Source: Cyclina sinensis (taxonomy: Eukaryota; Mollusca; Bivalvia; Venerida; Veneridae). Taken from it: 64,000 bases of DNA. The stretch lies in assembly GCA_012932295.1 (NCBI GenBank), contig JAAONU010000006.1, positions 24,392,882 through 24,456,881 of the forward strand, given 5' to 3'. A program made the position numbers and the translations under genes. Shown piece by piece: positions 57,446-64,000 of this stretch (positions are counted from its first letter, which is position 1; each line of letters opens with the position of its first letter). The notes under the pieces are model-generated. The model worked only from the letters and a program-made list of their open reading frames with translations, had not been told where the DNA came from and ran no database searches.

Positions 57446-59872
57446 GTAAACATTAAGAATAAATGTGTTTCATATTTTTTACCTTTTTCAAAACACATAC
57501 TCTTCTTCTGTTGTTTTTTTCTTTCATTCTTATTATTTTATCATATCTGTTTTACAATATTTTTACTTTTTGAAATCAGGTTCACTACACCCAGACTACA
57601 GCCAGAGCGTCAGCATTCCGCATCAAAGCCAACAGATGGGCCCACTTTAGTTTGTTACTGCCCAAAAATGAACAGTTTGGATTACGTGTAGATTCAACAT
57701 GTCAGCAGTTTAATTATATCAAAGATGTGGACCAGTCTATAGGTAACACGTTTACTGCCTAAGCTGTTTATGACAGAAAATTTGTCTTTGATATAAAGTA
57801 ATTATGCATTTGCCTAGATCTGTATTTCGTGATTATTATTTATGCATGCCATTTCTTTAAAGCTAATTTATTAATTTTAATTACTTTTTTAGGATCAGAT
57901 GGTTCTTGCATACTAACTGACCAAATGCTGTGATAGGATGTTGCATGTCTGCTTTTTTCGACGAGGCTTCGGCGAGCAAAATTGTGTTCTTCATGCAGAC
58001 AACTGCGCATGTAAGTCATACAGAGTAGTAATTTAACTGCAGTTCTTTTCCAAGCACCTAAGAGTATAGAAATTATAGAACAGGAAGTAAGAAATAAACA
58101 ACGAGAACTTGATAACTTCGTGTAACATATTGATCACTCTTAATATTTTAGATTTTTAAAACACTTTCATATTTCAACTTTTTTCTCTTTTGCAGCACAA
58201 AACAAAAAAAAGATTTATGTTAGCTTACCTATGTTGGCGAATACACAAAGGACTCCTCGAGAATATTACACTGCTAATGGCAATACCCGGACAATAAAGT
58301 AACAATCATACTGTTCTGTTTTATATAATTTGTTATCAGGTCATTACATTGGAATTGTTTATCCTGGGACTATAAGCATTTTGGATCGATTGTATCTCAA
58401 TCGATCCAATGTTACAAAGGGCACCAGCTTATAAAAATTACATATTTACTACCCGAATTTTCTATCTACCACAAAAACAAGTAGTTCTATCGATTTAAAC
58501 ATTGAGAATAGCATGTACCTACTTTGCCTAGGAGTTCAGTGATAATTTAGCAATATAGAAATTACCCACTTCAATATCTTTCTAGCGATCGTGGTTTGAG
58601 AGGAAGTTGTTTTTGATTTTTTCACAATTTTCCGTCTAATATTATGTGTAGCGCAGTGATACAAAGTCATAGCTAATTTTAGAATGTATACGTTATTCAT
58701 CCTTAGTTATACGAGGATTAAGTTTGAGCGTTATATTTTAATATTTTGGATGCAGAGACAGTTTTGCCTAAATTATAGATTAAACTGGTTATATTTATAT
58801 AGTGTTTTTATCTACCTGTTTAGGCTTAATCTCTAAAGGTGGTCGAGTTTGCAAAAACGAGATTACACATTTTAAAAATCGTTTGCAGTACGAGTAACTT
58901 TAAAAATGTGGATTCAAAGACAATTAATCCATCAGTTTTTGTAACCTTTGATTGCTTATAGTCAGTGTGGTTATTGTTTGATACATAAATTATATACATT
59001 TATTACAGCTGTCTTGTGGATGGTGCATTTGGCCACTCAAAAAAAGTTATTTAAGCGAAGCGACTGTGACAGTCTTGGACAGTTTGAAACAATAGTAGAC
59101 ACGTCTGCGATTAATAACCACCCAATGTTATTCAGAAAGCCAAATGATGAACAGACTTGGACATGGTAACAATTTTTTAACATTGTTTGACGTTGATATT
59201 AAAACAAATATTTTTCATACTTAGTTGTTGGTAACTAAAAACCATTTTAGTAGCATGTTTAAAGATGAAACTTAACTAACAAACACGGTCAGCAAGACGT
59301 ACAATATTATCTGTTACAGGTATGACTGGAAGTCATTTTAACCTCGGTACTTCCTGCCATTGAAGGGCATTCAGGAATACCAATCCTTTTGCTTCACACC
59401 ACTGTTTAGGTTAAAGAACGGCCAGGGGGTACAGAAATTATAGAACAGCTACAGAAAGAAACCATCCCAGCAGTGTCTTGCTCGTGCGTCCTTGAACCTG
59501 GTGGTCTTAGCCGTGCAAGGCAAGTATGTCCGAGCAGCGTTTCAAGACGTGACATATCCAGGTTTTGTAGAAGAGTGACATGAGAACTGAGTAGAAACTG
59601 TGAAAATCGATTGCCATTTATTTCTTGAGAAATTTTGTTTTAAACAAATCTACTTAAATTACACCCGGCAGAAATCAACTAATCGGTCATTCTATGAAAT
59701 CTGAGTTTATCGAAGTTGACATACAGTTGCTATACAAAGAATATTTTTTAATGAAATTTTACCGATGTTTGTGATTTATATGTACTAGTAAAAGCAACTA
59801 ATGCAATGGGCATACACTTTGAAACCACGTGCAACTGATATGTCTGGTGTCTGGTTAGCGTTTGTAGAAAAA

Positions 59873-60478
59873 GGTTTGGTTACTTTAACCCATCCTCTTT
59901 TGGGTTAAATTTAATCATCCTCCTGGACCTTGGTTGAACAGTTTACCAAAAAGATTGCTGACATCTAAGTGCCGAAAGCTAGACTTCTGAGACAAGTTCA
60001 ACGACTTGACCTACAGGCAAATGAACAAAACCCTTTATATGTTCACCTACAGCATTTACTGAGGCATATATTCCAAGGCCCTGTGCTGTACTTTCCTCCC
60101 TAACCTCATCAAAAAGTTTTTGTTGATAATACACAAATTGTCATTCACACTCTCAATTAATACATCTTTTTCCCAAGGGGGGATTCTTTTTAACATACCC
60201 AAGTTTCCTTTTTTAATGCCTGAACTTTAACCGTATTCGTCTACGGCAGACTGTGATAGATTGTGTGAAAATTACGCAAACGGAACTATGAGAAGCGATG
60301 CATTTTGGGATTAATGTGATGCATTATGGGAGTTTTGGTTAAAATTAAGATGGGTTAAGTTTCACAAATTTTGGTTAACTAACCACTTGGTTAAAACATT
60401 TATACAAATGGATTAACCAGTTTGGTTACCTAACCAAACTAGCTACCGCTAGTGACTAACCATGGGTTAACTGTAACC
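59873..60478. repeat. Candidate MITE
   Basis: The left end GGTTTGGTTACTTTAACCCAT and right end ATGGGTTAACTGTAACC form an imperfect TIR. The interior repeats GGTTAA blocks. No coding region. Confidence 0.4.
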
Positions 60479-61654
60479 TTCGCTTATACCATTGGCTGCA
60501 GGTTGATAAGTCAACAAATAAAAATATCTCTGTAAGTAATGGTAATTATACGAACATTTAATTTTTTAAGTCATAGTTGAATCTGGTCGAACATTATAAA
60601 ATTGGCTTTCACTATTATCTTATTATTAAGGAAACAGATCAAAACACCGATTGAGAGCCCTTTAACATTATGCGGAATGAAAATGCAGGAATTAAGATTT
60701 CCCCCCGTATTCCCAGAAATACTAGAGTAAGTATTCTGCTCAAATACAGGATTCTGTATGTTTACTAATACGTGGTACTAGAAATACTATCCAGTATACA
60801 CATAAAAAACGAGAGTGTGTTTGCCTGGCCGTATATTACTCGAATACGGCTTTCCATATATTTGAAAATACGATATTCAAAAATATACATGGAAATACCG
60901 AAGTCTGTTTATACAAAAATACGGAAATCTGTATATTTACAAATAGTGAAAGTCAATATATAACATGGACACGGCATTCCGTATGTTTGAAAATACAGTC
61001 TGTATACTACTAAAATACGGGAAACTAGAAATACTAATCCATATATCAAGACTCCCATACAGCATTTACAAGTGATATCCTTAGCTGAACAATTGCTGGG
61101 GTGCAATAAACATTGTTTTATCAATTAAAGGGCCAAAACCCAAAAGAAAAAGAAAGTCTTTTGTAGTTCAAAGTAAACTAGACAAGTTCACCGCATTATA
61201 GTAATAGAAAAAACAATTCCAACTTACGGCCGTTGCACTGTCTTAACCGAATTACAGCGTTACGTAATTAAAGCCAAACTTATAAATATATTTAATCAAC
61301 CCTTGCCTCCTGTTAAAATTGTCTTTGCTTGCTGATCTAATATTGCGTAATAGTAACGTGCTTTGTTGTCTTAAAACGACATTGTGATTTCAAGAATATT
61401 TTCTCAACCTATGTAATACACATTAGAATGTGCTATTTCCTCTGAGGTCTGTTTGCACTTTTGTCTTTTAGAAAAAAAATAAAACAACAATGACGTTTAA
61501 CAATAAAAAAGTACCATGTTCAATTGTTTTGAAAAGACTTATTGACGCAATAATTAGTTTTTCTTAATTATATCGATCAGTATATATATTTCAAATTACT
61601 AAATTACATTAGTGTGTGCAAATGACAAAACTGTCATGTTATTGGTAAGACAAA
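60479..61654. other. Intergenic region with a short ATTCCGTATGTTTGAAAATACGG-like array
   Basis: Between about 60720 and 61030 there are imperfect repeats of ATACGG / CCGTAT spaced by A/T-rich sequence. Otherwise nothing was recognised. Confidence 0.4.
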
Positions 61655-63165
61655 AATTAGCTTTTATGCCCCTACTCTGGGGGGGGGGGGGGCATTTAGA
61701 TTTGCTCTTGTCCGTCCGTCAGTCCGTCCGTCCGTCTGTCCGTCCGTCCGACCGTCCCAAAAGCGCTGGAGCTAGAGTAAAGAAACTTTACAGGAATGTT
61801 GATCAGCATGTAAAGTTGTGCACCTGGGGTTTCCCGTATATATTTATTTGGAACTGTTACAGTTATGGCCCCTTACTTAGTCAAAAATAGTAATTTTCAA
61901 GTTGTGTCGCCTGTACCTGCAAATGCGCTGCACTTACAGTCAAAAAACTTTGCAGGAATGTTGATCAGCATGTAAGGTTGTGCACCCGGGGTTTCCTGTA
62001 TAGGTTTATTCGGAATTATTAGAGTTATGGCCTCTTACATACTCACAATTTGTGTCGCCTGTAACTGCAAAAAGCGTTGGAGCTAGAATCACCCAGTTCT
62101 GATCAGGGTTGACATACTGTGTCTGACTGAAGCAAATGTCTATGAGAATCAAGTACAGTACCATCAGTGTGTTGGATGGAGCTTGACATGTTTGCCTATG
62201 TCACGGGAAGACAAATGCCATTGTTTGTTGTTCTACACACGAGATAAGTTGCCAGTGACAACTTCCGATGTTTCACATCAACCTCATATGGAACAAATTT
62301 CAGTTACTATCTCACCAGAGCTTTGTCCAAGGTCATTCTGTCTTCTCTATAGATCTTCATCGAACATAACAGACTTTATTAATGATCTAACACATATTGC
62401 TGACCAAACTTCTCCAGATGTACTGCTTGGAGATTTCAACTTAGCTTTTAATACTACAAATTATACAAGACTGTCACAGAAATTAAATAACTATTCCCAG
62501 TGTGTGCAGTTTCCAACTCACAGAGGTAGTTCTACACTTGACCTTGTCTACATAAAAAATAATATTCTACAACCCAGATTATCCTGCCTGTCAACCTACT
62601 TCTCAGACCACAGCATTGTTGCCCTACAGTTTGATACTTAAAAAAATTTCCTTCTTCTTAGTGTGTTTAAAGCTGTTCCAATGGTCAAATTGCAGACTCA
62701 GTTTGATTGAGCATGTTCGTAGACAGTAATGGAAAATGCAAGTTACTGTTCACGCCCGTTCGCACCAGCTTAATAATCAGAATTTAACATTTAAGTATGG
62801 AAATGGTGAAATTTTGTTCCAACAATTGCTTAAATTTTTTTGCTATTTAAATGACAATGGACATTTTATAAACAGCCTGACTTAAGAACATATAACTTAG
62901 GAACTTAGTACAAATTAGATATGAAAACACCTTTTACCAAGAATGTCCAACTATGCATACAGAATTGTGAAGGATAACATTCATTCATTGGTCACAGTGT
63001 TGGAGACAGTATTTTGCGTTTTCACACCACAACAGGTTTCTTATAGTTGTCATTTTGTTAAACCAATCTTATTAATGATTCAGCGTGTATGACTATCTAG
63101 TGGCCATATTGCTAGCTATATGTGTAGCTAGGTTGAGTAGGGGCATCTGTGTCCTATGGACACAT
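61655..63165 (+). mobile_element. Interspersed element with an endonuclease ORF
   Basis: The start TTTATGCCCCTACTCTGGGG and end GTTGAGTAGGGGCATCTGTG share the inverted block GCCCCTAC / GTAGGGGC. A (CCGT)n tract lies at 61716-61755. A block of about 155 bp containing AGGAATGTTGATCAGCATGT is present twice in tandem (61790 and 61953). The coding part at 62183-62641 lies inside. Confidence 0.45.
62183..62641 (+). CDS. Endonuclease/exonuclease/phosphatase-type domain (TE-derived fragment)
   Basis: The 152-codon frame contains DVLLGDFNLAFN (catalytic Asp-Asn) and the terminal YFSDHSIVALQF (catalytic Asp-His), the last motifs of the APE-like endonuclease fold, plus THRGSSTLDLVY between them. The ORF stops just after the SDH motif and no reverse transcriptase follows. 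That fits either a truncated LINE or the C-terminal endonuclease of a Helentron-type element. The N-terminal Asn/Glu motifs may lie upstream near 62100-62160 (CLTEANVYENQ in another frame position). Probably not functional alone. Confidence 0.6.
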   Translation: MTCLPMSREDKCHCLLFYTRDKLPVTTSDVSHQPHMEQISVTISPELCPRSFCLLYRSSSNITDFINDLTHIADQTSPDVLLGDFNLAFNTTNYTRLSQKLNNYSQCVQFPTHRGSSTLDLVYIKNNILQPRLSCLSTYFSDHSIVALQFDT

Positions 63166-64000
63166 TTTTAGTTTTATCATGTTATGAAACAAGATTACTA
63201 ATAAACGGGAAAGAAATTTAACCCGGAAATTAAAATGTACAATTTGTTTCAGAAAGTTAAACAGAAGATGAATTATCGATGGTATTTACACTTGACTTCA
63301 TAACATTCAACAACAGTTTTCTGTATGTTATAATAATAGATACAATTTATAAAAAAAACACATACTTAAAAATTAATTAAAATATAAACACTACATTTTT
63401 ATTTTCAGCCAAATGAACCACCATGGTGCCATTGCAGCAAAGCAGGGGCAGATGCGAGTTTTGCAGGAGTGTCAGAAAAGCCACAGTCTTAAGACAGTAG
63501 GCAGATTAAAACTCAATTAAATGCACCTTGCAAATGTATGTCCTAGCTAGAAACATTGTAATAACTCAAAATTGTTATATAAATTTAGAATGCTTATCTG
63601 TGAAACTGGGTCTTATATATAAGCTGTAATAGCAAGTAAAAGTGCCATTGACACATAACTTTTTATAAGTTTTTGAATATTTCTCATTTATATACATGTA
63701 ATACAGCTAAACAATAACCCATGACTATGGACACATACACAGATACTGTTGATTAATCATAACGTATGAAACAATAGCATTGGCATGAGCTGACAAATAT
63801 TTGATATTTGATTATTTCATATTATTATTGTTTACATTCAGGTGGCCAAGTTTCACAAGTCACTGTTTGCATAACTTCAAGATTGATTTCAGTTTTGTTT
63901 TTATCTTTGCAATATGATCGGTTTTATTATTTATTCTTACTGTTTTGAGGTCATATTTTCAATAAAATTTTTAATAAAATACTATTTATTAAATTAAGAA
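63166..64000. other. Intergenic region
   Basis: The sequence is AT-rich. A short segment at 63412-63500 follows a TTTTCAG-like acceptor but has no long frame. Nothing was recognised. Confidence 0.35.

Larger units (their letters stand above)
54590..59580 (+). pseudogene. Decayed multi-exon gene of a transposase-like family (HADNC..QNK motif)
   Basis: Successive fragments line up with one long protein family that I know from mollusc genomes as uncharacterised, possibly DUF7869-like and transposon-derived. 54700-55300: GCSCKTNCLEQ...ILSLREMEKS, NGKTVCNTTF, NFQEHVCLNGIVPRVHENCG, GLPMPAAPRGKDDDAP. 55310-55480: FKNILTNAVPHIKIMNPSDD, VADAVTETEKL. 57560-57745: YSQSVSIPHQSQQMGPL. 57893-58012: GFGEQNCVLHADNCA between an AG acceptor and a GTAAGT donor. 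58198-58290: SQNKKK, then FMLAYLCWRIHKGLLENITL after a one-base shift. 59011-59168: VDGAFGHSKK, KKLFKRSDCDSLGQFETIVD. 59329-59430: YDWKSF then a stop. 59400-59580: EPGGLSRARQ. Several stops and frameshifts show it is dead. Splice-like junctions keep the order of the family, so it is not a processed copy. Confidence 0.6.

Noticed and set aside
1..64000. CRISPR arrays, bacterial operons or bacterial promoters
   Set aside because: The sequence is eukaryotic; direct repeats found are minisatellites or transposon ends without spacer structure.

Overview
The window looks like nuclear DNA from a bivalve mollusc. It is AT-rich, has intron-split genes with GT..AG junctions, and carries two Mab-21/cGLR-type genes, a TRIM-NHL gene, a tRNA-derived SINE and many terminal-inverted-repeat (TIR) elements of the kind common in bivalve genomes. 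The species cannot be fixed from the sequence alone. Most of the window is transposable elements nested in one another. Only the TRIM gene appears intact, and one Mab-21-like gene is nearly intact.

Layout. (1) 1-6073 plus 16769-17254 is copy A of a repeat unit carrying a spliced minus-strand hAT-like transposase gene. Copy B, very similar to it, lies at about 25689-29888 plus 32804-33377. (2) Copy A is split at 6074-16768 by a 10.7 kb Ty3/gypsy-type LTR retroelement on the minus strand: Gag (helix-hairpin-helix, RS-rich region, capsid, CCHC), a -1 frameshift site, Pol (protease, RT, RNase H, integrase ending in a PHD finger), then an extra ORF with a C-terminal TatD-type metal-dependent hydrolase. 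This copy is dead: three nonsense codons, one frameshift and a truncated 5' LTR. (3) A 5.6 kb TIR element follows at 17255-22833, carrying a SINE. (4) Copy B is split at 29889-32795 by a foldback element that itself contains a 5'-truncated LINE at about 30072-32024.

(5) 33-35 kb holds palindromic GTTCCCACGA repeats and a MITE. (6) 35997-38067 (+) is a Mab-21-like/cGLR-type nucleotidyltransferase gene with one frameshift near its active site. (7) 39129-41974 is a long-TIR element with a 9-bp target duplication and minisatellite-bearing TIRs. (8) 43035-43866 is a 30-bp-class minisatellite followed by a strong hairpin. (9) 45095-47948 (-) is a two-exon TRIM gene (RING, B-boxes, coiled coil, NHL-like propeller). 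(10) 52441-53600 (-) is a decayed second cGLR-like gene. (11) 54590-59580 (+) is a decayed multi-exon gene of a transposase-like family with an HADNC..QNK motif. (12) 61655-63165 is an interspersed repeat carrying an endonuclease/exonuclease/phosphatase domain.

The most notable system is the TatD-bearing LTR retroelement: a nuclease-like ORF sits where an env would lie, behind its own splice-acceptor-like sequence, and the integrase carries a histone-reader-type PHD finger. All family assignments come from motifs seen by eye; no database search was run.
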